This document shows, piece after piece, positions 15,646-24,481 of a stretch of 64,000 nucleotides of DNA. This DNA is from GCA-002793235 sp965267355 (GTDB lineage Bacteria > Bacteroidota > Bacteroidia > Flavobacteriales_E > Vicingaceae). Numbering within the stretch: the first letter of the stretch is position 1; every line of letters starts with the position of its first letter. The notes under the pieces are model-generated. The model was not told where the DNA came from, did not search any database, and saw nothing but the letters and a program-made list of their open reading frames with translations. A program made the translations under genes and the position numbers. The stretch lies in contig OZ253956.1 in assembly GCA_965267355.1 (NCBI GenBank), positions 2,046,001 through 2,110,000 on the forward strand. The letters are read 5' to 3'.

Positions 15646-15677
15646 AAAAAATGGATTCTATTTGAATCCATTTTTTT
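15646..15677. terminator. Bidirectional terminator between hipT and the lipoprotein gene
   Basis: Stem ATGGATTC 15651-15658 with GAATCCAT 15664-15671, loop TATTT, with A and T runs on both sides. The stem contains the last codons and stop of the minus-strand lipoprotein gene. It also forms part of the direct repeat matched at 13885-13952. Confidence 0.8.
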
Positions 15678-16218
15678 GTAAGTATATTCTTACCTTTTCG
15701 TACTCAGAAGAATGTTTTCGGTAGTATTCCATCTTCTCGGTGAAGATGCCCTCATCTTTAATGTGGTCAGCTAAAAAGTCTTTTAACACCTTAGTAGTTA
15801 CTTCTTCCTCAGGAGCAAAGTTTTTTTCCATATAATCGGCATCTATAAACTGTACGTTAAACTCGTTTTTGCTGGTAATTTCGTACTTGCAGTATTTGTA
15901 TTTGCCGTCTTCAGTTTCTAGCGTATAAAGTACCACTCCACCAACTTCGGTAGCGTAGGCTCTTATTTTAGTTCTTTCATCCAATTTATCGTTTTTTTCA
16001 AACTTTTTGTGAGACACAAAAAATACACCTTTACGGCCTTTTTCTATTACTAATTCATCTCTTCCACCTTCTTGGCTAAAAGCTACCCATTCACCTAATA
16101 AGCCTTTTTCTATCTTTAAGGCATCATCGTAAGTAGTTAATTCTACATCACCCTCATAAGGGCAAGCCATTAAAATTAAACTAAACGCAATTAGAGTAGT
16201 GTAAAGTAATTTTTTCAT
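15658..16218 (-). CDS. Hypothetical lipoprotein
   Basis: 186 residues. A signal peptide ends in a lipobox LMAC, with Cys near residue 19. The mature part is charged and acidic, with beta-type stretches such as GLLGEWVAFSQEGG, reminiscent of small lipocalin-like lipoproteins but not identified. It follows the alpha-2-macroglobulin gene after 12 bases and is probably co-transcribed with it. A decayed copy of its 3' end lies at 13885-13952 on the other side of the hip module. Confidence 0.8.
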   Translation of the reverse strand: MKKLLYTTLIAFSLILMACPYEGDVELTTYDDALKIEKGLLGEWVAFSQEGGRDELVIEKGRKGVFFVSHKKFEKNDKLDERTKIRAYATEVGGVVLYTLETEDGKYKYCKYEITSKNEFNVQFIDADYMEKNFAPEEEVTTKVLKDFLADHIKDEGIFTEKMEYYRKHSSEYEKVRIYLQKNGFK

Positions 16219-16230
16219 TGTTCTAAATTT

Positions 16231-19200
16231 TTATTCTCCTGGTTTTACCACTTCAACCCATTGGCCCGGTCTGCGAGCATTAATTTTATTGTCGTACATG
16301 GCTTCGCAGTATACCGTTGGTAAGTAGAACTTACCTAAGTATGAAGCGTTGAGCAAGATACGGAATGTTTTTGATTTGTTTCGGTACAAGTCGAAGTAGG
16401 TATAAACCCTATCATCTCTTATATTTTGATAGGTTGGAATATCCGCAGCATGTACACTCGTAAATCCATCCATACGGGTATTGTGTATTTCCCAACCCGA
16501 TGGGAATATTTGTGTTAATGCCATTTCTTTATAACTACCTAGCACACCAGGGTTATACACCTTTACTTCGGCAATAAAATCAGTTCCCTGATCCAATTGA
16601 GTTACATCAATTTCTTGTCCTTTCATGTTTAAGTAGCGGATATTCATATTTAAGTTATTACTAGCCGAAGTTTGGTCTCCTGTTTCAGGAATTCCTTCGA
16701 GCGTGATTCTAGCATAAATTATGCCTGAACCGCTATTTTTAACCGTTACTTTTCCATCGGATTTGCCTTTTAGCTTCATATCTACTTGTGCCACTGGTTT
16801 TTTAGTAGCTCCGCTAACATTGCCTTTGCCAATGTTGTACGTAAACTTCAGCTCCTTACTGGTACTGCTACTACCTGCAAACTTGCTCATACCAATTAAA
16901 CAATAAGCTGTAGTTTGTGTGCTCATCCAACGGCTGCTGCTCAATGCTTCAGAAACGCGTTTCATTACTCCAACAGCTTTACTACGTTGTTTCATTAAAC
17001 TCATGGTTTCTAAAATCATGGCCTCATCTCTAAAAGAAGAACCATAGCTATACGATTGCTCAGTATAAGTTGGGATAGTAGTACTCAACTTATTTGTTAA
17101 CTCTTTGGCAACCTCTGGCTGACCAGCCAACACGTAAGCTGCAGCTAATCGCCATTTTGCTTGGGTACTTAAGTACTTCTGTTCACGTAATCTATTCATA
17201 GCACCTAAAGCAGGTTTCTTAGCTAAGGCTAAGGTATATAATCGATATGCCTGCGTTAAGTCTTGGTTACGATAATAGTACTTACTGTTTTTAGAAGCTG
17301 GGCTCCAGTTTCTGGCAGCTTTCTTCTGGTACTTGATCCAGTTTTTCTTAAAGCCTATAGGCAGACTATAACCTTTCTTTTCTGCCTCTAACATAAAATG
17401 ACCTGCATAGCTGGTTCCCCAATCGCTTGATGAATTGGAATTCGGCCAGTAGCCTAATCCTCCATTTGGATGCTGGAATGACTTTAAGCGTTTTATAGCT
17501 CCTTTAATGTTAGTGCTAATCTTAGTTTTCATTTTTGCATCAACCTCCATCACATCAGCTAAGAATAATTGTGGGAATGCTCCTGAAGTAGTTTGCTCCA
17601 CACATCCATGAGGATATTGTGTTAAGTATTTCAATCTTCTACCAAAATCAATAGGAGGGATGTTAGATAATTCTAAGGTTCCTTTATTGGTTCCAGTCAT
17701 ACCCACAGGACTGTAGTCACCTGTCCATGTTTGACCTGGTTCTATTACGGCATCAACATAATCGACTACAGGTGGGTTAGGATTACGCACATCTATCTCT
17801 ATTTCGTGTATTGCTTTTTCTTTACCGCTTTTCACAATCACCTTCACTTTTCCTATACCCAACTTTTCAGCTACACCTAAATCAAAGTTTACCACTTGAT
17901 CACCTATTTCACTGAAGGTGATGTTTTTGGTAGTAGCACCAGTAAAGTAACTATTGGTTTGTACTTGTACAGAAACATTCTTCACGTGTTTTTCCATAGC
18001 AAATACTGTAACTGGTAGCTTCACTGACTCACCTGGACCAACTACTCTTGGTAGAGTAGCCAATACCATTAATGGCTTTCTTACTGGAGTGGTTTTATCG
18101 GTAAATCCATATGCTTCATCTTGTCCAGCAATTACCATAGTTCTTACAGAACCTACGTAACGTGGCATCATAAAGCTGTGCGAATGATTATCTCCAGGTT
18201 CTAATTCAAATGGACCTAGGAATTTAACCATAGGCTTAAAACGGTTAGCTTTGTTGCCTTGAGCTCCATCTGCTTCGCCATCACCACCAATAGAGAATAG
18301 TTGAGCTATTTTACCTCCAAATGCTCCAATCACAAAGTCGTACATGTCCCAAGTTTTAACACCTAATGCTTCCCTAGCATAGAAAGATTTCCATGGGTCT
18401 GGAGTTTTAAAACGAGTTAAATCTAGTAAGCCTTCATCTACCATGGCAATGGTATAAGTCATACGTTTGCCATCTTTCTCTTTTACGTTTAAGGTAACTT
18501 TCTCCTCAGGAGCTAACACCTTTGGCATACTCAACACCGGTTGTATTTTGGTGTTAGGGTCTTCCACCATAATTGGAATAACACCATACATGCGTATTGG
18601 TAAGTCGTTCTTGGTATAGTTATGAGGTTGAACTAACGTAATATTTACATAAACATTAGGAGTCATCTCTTCAGTTACTTTAAATTGGAAGTTGGTTTCT
18701 TTCTCTTTCGTTTCTACCCAGTAAGCATCAATTACTTTGCTTCCAGATTCAATACTTACTAATGCTCTTCCTTCCTTCGCTGAAGGGAAGTTGATATCGC
18801 ATGTTTCTCCTACATTGTATTTGTCTTTGTTAGCACTAAAGGTTAACATGGAAGCTCCGCCAGGGTTCTCGCGCTGACCTCTACCGGCCCAACCTGGCCA
18901 ATCAATGTAAACTGTTTTACCTGTAGCATGCCCACTTACTGGGTCGTAAACTCTTACCAAGTATCTTCCCCATTCAGGATAGTCAATTCTAAATTTAAAT
19001 TTACCTGAACCGTTAGTTGTGTTTATCTTTTTAGATACAATAGGAGAGTGGTACGAGCTACTGATGTATGAACCTAAATTATCGGTTCCTGTGCTCCACC
19101 ACCAGCGCCATTCTACTTTGTAAACTTCTACTTCTAATCCAGTTCTAGATATTGGTCTTCCTTCTTCATCAACCGTAACTACTTTTACCGTATGGCTAGT

Positions 19201-21837
19201 ATCGGTTAATAACATTCCCCTAGCTTTATCGCCTTTAGGTAATTTAATACCTACATAACTCTCATAAGGAGAATAAGGAATAGAGAACCTATCAATACTA
19301 AAGTCACCGCTTTCTTCAAATACACGAGCAACAAAGTTGGCTTTCAACATTCCCGGTGCTTCATCGCTTACTCTTAAATCAGCATAAACAGAAGCATTTC
19401 CTTCGTTATCTATCTTACCATCAAACACCGTAATCTCTTCTGATTCAAACCTTCTTGCTGGATCATCAAATATATAATCAGGATACTTTTTAAACGTAGT
19501 ACTACTTTGGAATAGAGTAGTGGTAATGTTGGCTTTTAAGTTACGAGCTTTAGCTCCGTGTAGCCACTTAACGTTTAACTTACCAGCCATATCAGCATTA
19601 GTAGTTGTCAATTTTTCTACTCCAAAATCTAAATTGATTTTTAAGCGATTAGGTTTAATGGTTTCAATCTTCAGTGTTTTTCTGAAGGTAGCTCCACCCA
19701 CTTTAATTCTGGCAGCCCAATTACCTGTTGGTGCATCTTGTTCAGTTTTTGTTGCGAAATTGTAGAACCCATTTACACCAGTAGTTTTTACCATTTTTTC
19801 CACAGTCTGTCCTTGTGGGTTAATCAATTCAAAAGAAACAGGATGGTTTTCTGGCAACAATTTATCTTCATCTTCTAAAATGAACATTACAAATAAAGAA
19901 TCTCCTGGTCTCCAAACGCCACGTTCACCATAAATAAACCCTTTAATTCCTTTCTGAACTACTTCACCATGAACATCAAACTTACTTAACGATAAAGATG
20001 AACCATCATCTAATCTTAAGTAACCTCTCTGTTGGTCTTTCTTAGCAATTAATAAGAATGGTTTTTTCTCTAAGTTTAATGTAGCCATACCTTCATTATC
20101 CGTCTGGATAGTTCCGATTTGTTGCTGCTGATAGTTGTAAAGTTCTAAGGTTACACCTGGTAAAGGTTGAGTAGTTTTTAAATCGGTAACAGCAAACTTC
20201 ATTTCTCCATTGTTACCAGCTTTAGCAATGATTCCTAAATCAGATGCTAATAAATTTCTGCTTACATTTCTACTTTTTCTGTAGTAGGAATTGGTGCATG
20301 GATTATCTCTGTCACGATAGTTGTAATCATAACCGTAATCATCATAATAGTAGTAATCGTCATAATAATAGTCATCATAATAATCCCAATTACTAAATTC
20401 AGCTTCATCATCTTCATCCCAGTTTTCTTCTATCCTTTCCATTTCATCTGCACTAGCATCATCGCCTTCACAAGGGTACATAGAGTATGTTTTTTTAAAG
20501 CCTAGCTCTATTTTATAAATAGCTCCGGGTTGTGTTTGTATTAGTTTAGATACATCTAAAGCAAAGGCATTCCACTTGCCAAAATCAATAGGTTTTTCAG
20601 AATTTAACTGAATAGTTTCTTTATGGACTAAACGCCCAACACGCTTTAATTGACGATTGCCATCTAATCGGTTTACTTGTAAAAATTGAGCTACATTGTT
20701 TTCAAATATTTGGATTACACGCACATCAACTGCTCTTAGGTTAACTGCCTCAAATGGGAAAACCAGTCCATCGGTACTAGGTAAAATAACACCGTCACCA
20801 GTTAAACGAACAGCAGGTTTAATGTCTTCAAATACTACATCAATCTCTTGCCCTTCTTTCATCTTATAATTTAAGATGTTTTTAACTCCGGCCTCTATAA
20901 ATAATTTTCTCTCCCCAGACTGACGAACAGGAGGGTAAACCTTAATGGCATTGTTTTCAATAATGTATCTCAGGGTATTATTGTTTTCTAATCGAACTAA
21001 ACCATCTAAGTTTTGTGTTTCTTTTAAAGGGTCAGAAAACTCTAATAAGATAAACTGTTCAGGTTGCTGAATAACCTCCACATTCAACACTTTAAAATCA
21101 CTCAACGATGGAATTTCGGTAATATGCTCTCCTTCTGAACCTTCAATGCCTATTACTTCTCCATTCCAGTTAATTTGAACTTCCTCTGCATCTTCTTTAC
21201 GAACCACTTTTTCTATCCAAAAGTTATGTGTTTTTCTATCAGATTCATGCTCCCATGTAATACTTAACTGTTTTCCATCTTGTGATGCTGTAATTACTTT
21301 TTCAATCTCTTCATTATTAATTACATCAGCAGTAGTAATAGTTCCAGGTAGTTTGTTTAACTGTAGCTTGGTCTTCTCATAGGTTTGGTAGGTACCTAAA
21401 TCAACTGAGAAAGATTGTTTAATGGTTTGAAACTGAAATTGAAAAGTTTCTAAATCTTCAGGTAAATCAGTTAATAGTTCGTCTAGTTCTAGTTCACCAA
21501 TAAACATGGTTCCAGAAGGCATATCTTCTTCTGGTTGAAACTCAATGGTTCTTTCATCAATCCAATAAGCTTTACCGTCAATGTTTGGTGAGAAATCAAA
21601 TAAATCTTCATCAATAGGTTCACCATCATCTTTAAAATGTGGGTTACTTTCAATCAATCTAATTCTTATGGTAGATTCTTTAGAAATGATTCCTGAAGTA
21701 AAAGCTGAAATATACTCTGCAAAGGCAGGATTGATTTCAATAATTTCATTTTTATCGTTACCGCATTGGGTAAACATTGTTGCTGCTAAAAGCAATAACA
21801 CTCCTTTTATAAGGATGTTTTTGAAGAACTGTTGCAT
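16231..21837 (-). CDS. Alpha-2-macroglobulin family lipoprotein
   Basis: 1868 residues. The signal peptide has a lipobox FTQC, so the protein is membrane-anchored in the periplasm. Macroglobulin beta-domains include the bait-region side (GYVLGERGVWRPGDSL-like GFIYGERGVWRPGDSL near 640). The thioester motif GCVEQ is intact, with Cys1412 and Gln1415, in an alpha/alpha toroid domain. Family members trap attacking proteases covalently after bait cleavage. A tract of almost only Tyr and Asp lies at about residues 485-515. No pbpC, the usual enterobacterial neighbour, is present; a small lipoprotein follows instead. Confidence 0.93.
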   Translation of the reverse strand: MQQFFKNILIKGVLLLLAATMFTQCGNDKNEIIEINPAFAEYISAFTSGIISKESTIRIRLIESNPHFKDDGEPIDEDLFDFSPNIDGKAYWIDERTIEFQPEEDMPSGTMFIGELELDELLTDLPEDLETFQFQFQTIKQSFSVDLGTYQTYEKTKLQLNKLPGTITTADVINNEEIEKVITASQDGKQLSITWEHESDRKTHNFWIEKVVRKEDAEEVQINWNGEVIGIEGSEGEHITEIPSLSDFKVLNVEVIQQPEQFILLEFSDPLKETQNLDGLVRLENNNTLRYIIENNAIKVYPPVRQSGERKLFIEAGVKNILNYKMKEGQEIDVVFEDIKPAVRLTGDGVILPSTDGLVFPFEAVNLRAVDVRVIQIFENNVAQFLQVNRLDGNRQLKRVGRLVHKETIQLNSEKPIDFGKWNAFALDVSKLIQTQPGAIYKIELGFKKTYSMYPCEGDDASADEMERIEENWDEDDEAEFSNWDYYDDYYYDDYYYYDDYGYDYNYRDRDNPCTNSYYRKSRNVSRNLLASDLGIIAKAGNNGEMKFAVTDLKTTQPLPGVTLELYNYQQQQIGTIQTDNEGMATLNLEKKPFLLIAKKDQQRGYLRLDDGSSLSLSKFDVHGEVVQKGIKGFIYGERGVWRPGDSLFVMFILEDEDKLLPENHPVSFELINPQGQTVEKMVKTTGVNGFYNFATKTEQDAPTGNWAARIKVGGATFRKTLKIETIKPNRLKINLDFGVEKLTTTNADMAGKLNVKWLHGAKARNLKANITTTLFQSSTTFKKYPDYIFDDPARRFESEEITVFDGKIDNEGNASVYADLRVSDEAPGMLKANFVARVFEESGDFSIDRFSIPYSPYESYVGIKLPKGDKARGMLLTDTSHTVKVVTVDEEGRPISRTGLEVEVYKVEWRWWWSTGTDNLGSYISSSYHSPIVSKKINTTNGSGKFKFRIDYPEWGRYLVRVYDPVSGHATGKTVYIDWPGWAGRGQRENPGGASMLTFSANKDKYNVGETCDINFPSAKEGRALVSIESGSKVIDAYWVETKEKETNFQFKVTEEMTPNVYVNITLVQPHNYTKNDLPIRMYGVIPIMVEDPNTKIQPVLSMPKVLAPEEKVTLNVKEKDGKRMTYTIAMVDEGLLDLTRFKTPDPWKSFYAREALGVKTWDMYDFVIGAFGGKIAQLFSIGGDGEADGAQGNKANRFKPMVKFLGPFELEPGDNHSHSFMMPRYVGSVRTMVIAGQDEAYGFTDKTTPVRKPLMVLATLPRVVGPGESVKLPVTVFAMEKHVKNVSVQVQTNSYFTGATTKNITFSEIGDQVVNFDLGVAEKLGIGKVKVIVKSGKEKAIHEIEIDVRNPNPPVVDYVDAVIEPGQTWTGDYSPVGMTGTNKGTLELSNIPPIDFGRRLKYLTQYPHGCVEQTTSGAFPQLFLADVMEVDAKMKTKISTNIKGAIKRLKSFQHPNGGLGYWPNSNSSSDWGTSYAGHFMLEAEKKGYSLPIGFKKNWIKYQKKAARNWSPASKNSKYYYRNQDLTQAYRLYTLALAKKPALGAMNRLREQKYLSTQAKWRLAAAYVLAGQPEVAKELTNKLSTTIPTYTEQSYSYGSSFRDEAMILETMSLMKQRSKAVGVMKRVSEALSSSRWMSTQTTAYCLIGMSKFAGSSSTSKELKFTYNIGKGNVSGATKKPVAQVDMKLKGKSDGKVTVKNSGSGIIYARITLEGIPETGDQTSASNNLNMNIRYLNMKGQEIDVTQLDQGTDFIAEVKVYNPGVLGSYKEMALTQIFPSGWEIHNTRMDGFTSVHAADIPTYQNIRDDRVYTYFDLYRNKSKTFRILLNASYLGKFYLPTVYCEAMYDNKINARRPGQWVEVVKPGE

Positions 21838-21911
21838 AAATACCTTGTTGTGAACTAAGGATTTAAAGTTATTAATTATTTATAATCCTGCGTGTATCAA
21901 ATTAGAATTTT

Positions 21912-21919
21912 TAATTTTG
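21912..21919 (+). promoter_or_regulatory. -7 box of the acyltransferase gene
   Basis: TAATTTTG matches TAnnTTTG. Only 8 bases separate it from the ATG at 21928, so the transcript would have almost no leader. No clear -33 TTG is seen. Confidence 0.5.
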
Positions 21920-21927
21920 GAAACTAA

Positions 21928-23055
21928 ATGGAATACAATTTTGACGATATAAGACCATTTAATGATAGCGAATATCACTCAGTGGTAAAGGAATTGATTA
22001 AAGTAAAACCTTTGATGCAAGCCATTGAAACTTATTTGCCTCACCTCAAAGAAGGGCAAATAGAAGCAGTTTTAAAAAGCTATAATACTATCCAAGAGTT
22101 TCAATCGAACATGTCGTGTGGAATTGTTCAAGCTATCATAGATAGTTCTATGGATTCTTTTAGCTATGGTGGTTTATCAGAGCTGAATAAAGATGGTGCT
22201 TATTTGTATCTTTCTAATCATAGAGATATTGTTTTAGATTCTGCACTAATTAATTATTGTTTAGACATTAATGAGTTTGATACTTGCGAAATTGCTATAG
22301 GTAGTAATTTAGTATCAGAGCCTTGGGTAAATAAACTTGTTAGGCTTAATAAAAGTTTTATTGTTAAACGAGGCTTACCTAAACTTGATATGTTAGAAGC
22401 TTCTAAAACCTTGTCAGCATATATTAATCATGCTATTAATGAAAAGAAAAGTTCTATTTGGATTGCTCAACGTGAGGGTAGGGCAAAAGATGGTGATGAT
22501 AAAACTAATCCAGCGTTGCTAAAAATGTTTGGTTTATCAAAGACTAATGATTTATTAGAATACCTGATAAGTTTAAACATTACTCCAGTTAGTATTTCTT
22601 ATGAATTAGATCCTTGTGATTATCTAAAAATACCAGAGTTAATTAAAAAAAGCCAGGGAGATAGATATGAAAAAGCTGAAGGTGAAGATAATGAGCACAT
22701 GGTGTTGGGTATGAATGGTTACAAAGCAAGGACTCATGTTGAGTTTACTTATCCCATAAATGATAAGATAAAAAAATTATCAGGAATTAAAAACAGAAAT
22801 GAGTTATTGCAACGTATTGCACAAACCATTGATGAAGTTATTTACAATAATTACAAGTTGTGGAGTACCAACTACATTGCTTATGATATGTATACCAATA
22901 CAACTAAGTATGTGGATAAATATACCGAAGAAGAGAAGCTGATTTTTACTAATTATATGAATGAGCGATTGGCTAAACTTTCTTCAAACGATTTGAATCA
23001 ACAGTTTTTCTTAAAGATGTATGCCAACCCTGTAATTAATTGGGAAGGAGCTTAA
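21928..23055 (+). CDS. 1-acyl-glycerol-3-phosphate acyltransferase-like protein
   Basis: 375 residues with a PlsC-type core. The catalytic motif reads YLSNHRDIVLDSA (N97, H98, D104), with one residue more between His and Asp than the textbook HX4D. The substrate motif is REGRAKDG near residue 172. It likely transfers acyl chains to lysophosphatidate or another glycerolipid at the inner membrane. The 90-residue N-terminal and 100-residue C-terminal extensions are longer than in E. coli PlsC. Its end overlaps the convergent TauE gene by four bases. Confidence 0.82.
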   Translation: MEYNFDDIRPFNDSEYHSVVKELIKVKPLMQAIETYLPHLKEGQIEAVLKSYNTIQEFQSNMSCGIVQAIIDSSMDSFSYGGLSELNKDGAYLYLSNHRDIVLDSALINYCLDINEFDTCEIAIGSNLVSEPWVNKLVRLNKSFIVKRGLPKLDMLEASKTLSAYINHAINEKKSSIWIAQREGRAKDGDDKTNPALLKMFGLSKTNDLLEYLISLNITPVSISYELDPCDYLKIPELIKKSQGDRYEKAEGEDNEHMVLGMNGYKARTHVEFTYPINDKIKKLSGIKNRNELLQRIAQTIDEVIYNNYKLWSTNYIAYDMYTNTTKYVDKYTEEEKLIFTNYMNERLAKLSSNDLNQQFFLKMYANPVINWEGA

Positions 23056-23828
23056 ATTAAGCCCAAAATTAGCAATATAGATATTATTATTATTAGAAAT
23101 GATACAATGTATTGTATGGTGTTGATGGTAACTTTTTTAAGCAGCATTTTTCCAAAATAAGCACCTATAAAAGCGCAAATTACAGCTACAGAAATTATCC
23201 CAATAGAATCTTGAATATTTATCTTCTGGATTTTTCCAGCATAAACACTTAACCTGCTTATGTCAACAATGCAAGCTATGGCTATTCCTGTTGCAATAAA
23301 GCTATTTTTGTTTAATCCACTTTTAATTAAAAACATGGTTCTTAGTGCACCTTGGTGTCCGGTTAATCCACCAAAAAAACCACTAATGGCACCACCAATA
23401 ATTAGATGTTGTTTTTTAATGGTGTCTTTTTTGAAGGAAGGGAAAAGTTCGGTAATGGCAAAAAACAGCATCAGTATCCCAACAATTAATTCTATTAAGA
23501 AAACCTGACAATCAAAACCAAACAATGTGAAACGGGCAAGTAGCTGATTTTTATCAGCAAAAGAAATTAGTACCCAAGCTCCTAATAAGGCAAAAGGTAT
23601 AGCAGGTAATCCAAATCGAAGTAGTACACTTTTGTTAATGTCTTTGTAAGTTAATCCAAATTTGAATAGGTTATTCAGGAAGTGTACGATGGCAGTCATA
23701 GCAATTGCTAGATCAATAGGAAAAAATAATACAAAAGCAGGGGTTAAGATAGTTCCTACGCCAAATCCAGAAAAAAAGGTAAGAACTGAAGTAAATAGAG
23801 CAATTGCTCCAATGATTAAATATTCCAT
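23052..23828 (-). CDS. TauE/SafE-family sulfite exporter-like permease
   Basis: 258 residues with about eight hydrophobic helices in two halves. It has the family motifs FFSGFGVGTILTPAF at the N-terminus and GGAISGFFGGLTGHQGALR at the start of the second half. Substrates in the family include sulfite, sulfoacetate and related organosulfur anions; none can be assigned here. It follows ybaB after one base and probably ends a three-gene minus-strand operon. Confidence 0.88.
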   Translation of the reverse strand: MEYLIIGAIALFTSVLTFFSGFGVGTILTPAFVLFFPIDLAIAMTAIVHFLNNLFKFGLTYKDINKSVLLRFGLPAIPFALLGAWVLISFADKNQLLARFTLFGFDCQVFLIELIVGILMLFFAITELFPSFKKDTIKKQHLIIGGAISGFFGGLTGHQGALRTMFLIKSGLNKNSFIATGIAIACIVDISRLSVYAGKIQKINIQDSIGIISVAVICAFIGAYFGKMLLKKVTINTIQYIVSFLIIIISILLILGLI

Positions 23829-23829
23829 A

Positions 23830-24138
23830 TTATCCCATTCCAGGAAGCATTCCCATCGCAGCGTGACTCATTTCAGATTTTTCAACACGCTCAGCTTGTT
23901 CTAATGCTCTGTTAGCTGCTGTTAAAATTAAATCTTCAATTTGTTCCTTAGTGGCATTTTGTATTAACTCTTCGTTAATTTCTATAGTGGTTAAGAGCCT
24001 GTTCCCATTAGCTACAACTTTCACATTTCCATTCTCTGCTTCACCAGTAACACTAATATTGTTCAGTTTATTTTTAACTTCTTCCATTTGCCCCTGCATC
24101 TTTTCCATCATTTTCTTATTAAACATATTTCCTAACAT
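23830..24138 (-). CDS. ybaB: YbaB/EbfC nucleoid-associated protein
   Basis: 102 residues. Typical of the family are a glycine/methionine-rich N-terminus, a long first helix (MMEKMQGQMEEVKNKL), the central beta-hairpin TGEAENGNVKVVANGNRLL and the helix IEDLILTAANRALEQA. Members form dimers that bind DNA non-specifically and compact the chromosome. It lies between a 56-codon membrane-peptide gene (2 bases upstream) and the TauE gene. The common dnaX-ybaB-recR order is not present. Confidence 0.93.
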   Translation of the reverse strand: MLGNMFNKKMMEKMQGQMEEVKNKLNNISVTGEAENGNVKVVANGNRLLTTIEINEELIQNATKEQIEDLILTAANRALEQAERVEKSEMSHAAMGMLPGMG

Positions 24139-24140
24139 AA

Positions 24141-24311
24141 CTAACGATATTTTTTATTAACAATAAACATGGTTGCTAACCATGCAATTAAGCAAAAAGC
24201 ACTGGTGTATTTCATAATGGGGGACTCTTTTCCAAAAAGGAAATATGATGCACCCAGTAATAGCAACAAAACAGCTAATACAATTACTTTTATTTTATCT
24301 CTTTTTAGCAT
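24141..24311 (-). CDS. Small two-helix membrane protein
   Basis: 56 residues from ATG at 24311-24309 to TAG at 24143-24141. A basic start (MLKRDKIK) is followed by a hydrophobic helix VIVLAVLLLLLGASYFLF, a short loop, and a second helix TSAFCLIAWLATMFIV with a positive tail. It ends 2 bases before the ybaB ATG, which supports a real gene in the same operon. No family recognised. Confidence 0.6.
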   Translation of the reverse strand: MLKRDKIKVIVLAVLLLLLGASYFLFGKESPIMKYTSAFCLIAWLATMFIVNKKYR

Positions 24312-24434
24312 GGCATATTTTATGTTGTGAAATTAAGAATAATGCTGATAAATAATGAGCTTTATCATTGCTTTTCGTTGATATAAAGTTGAACTTTGTA
24401 GAAGAATAATAAGTACTCATCGAAATTTATTAGT

Positions 24435-24442
24435 TAAATTTG
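24435..24442 (+). promoter_or_regulatory. Possible -7 box of the caspase-like gene
   Basis: TAAATTTG matches TAnnTTTG and would give a leader of about 34 bases before ATG 24482. A second near-match with one extra base, TAACTTTTG, ends three bases before the ATG. Neither has a clear -33 element. Confidence 0.35.
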
Positions 24443-24481
24443 ATGACTAATTGATAATGAATTAATTAAATAACTTTTGTT

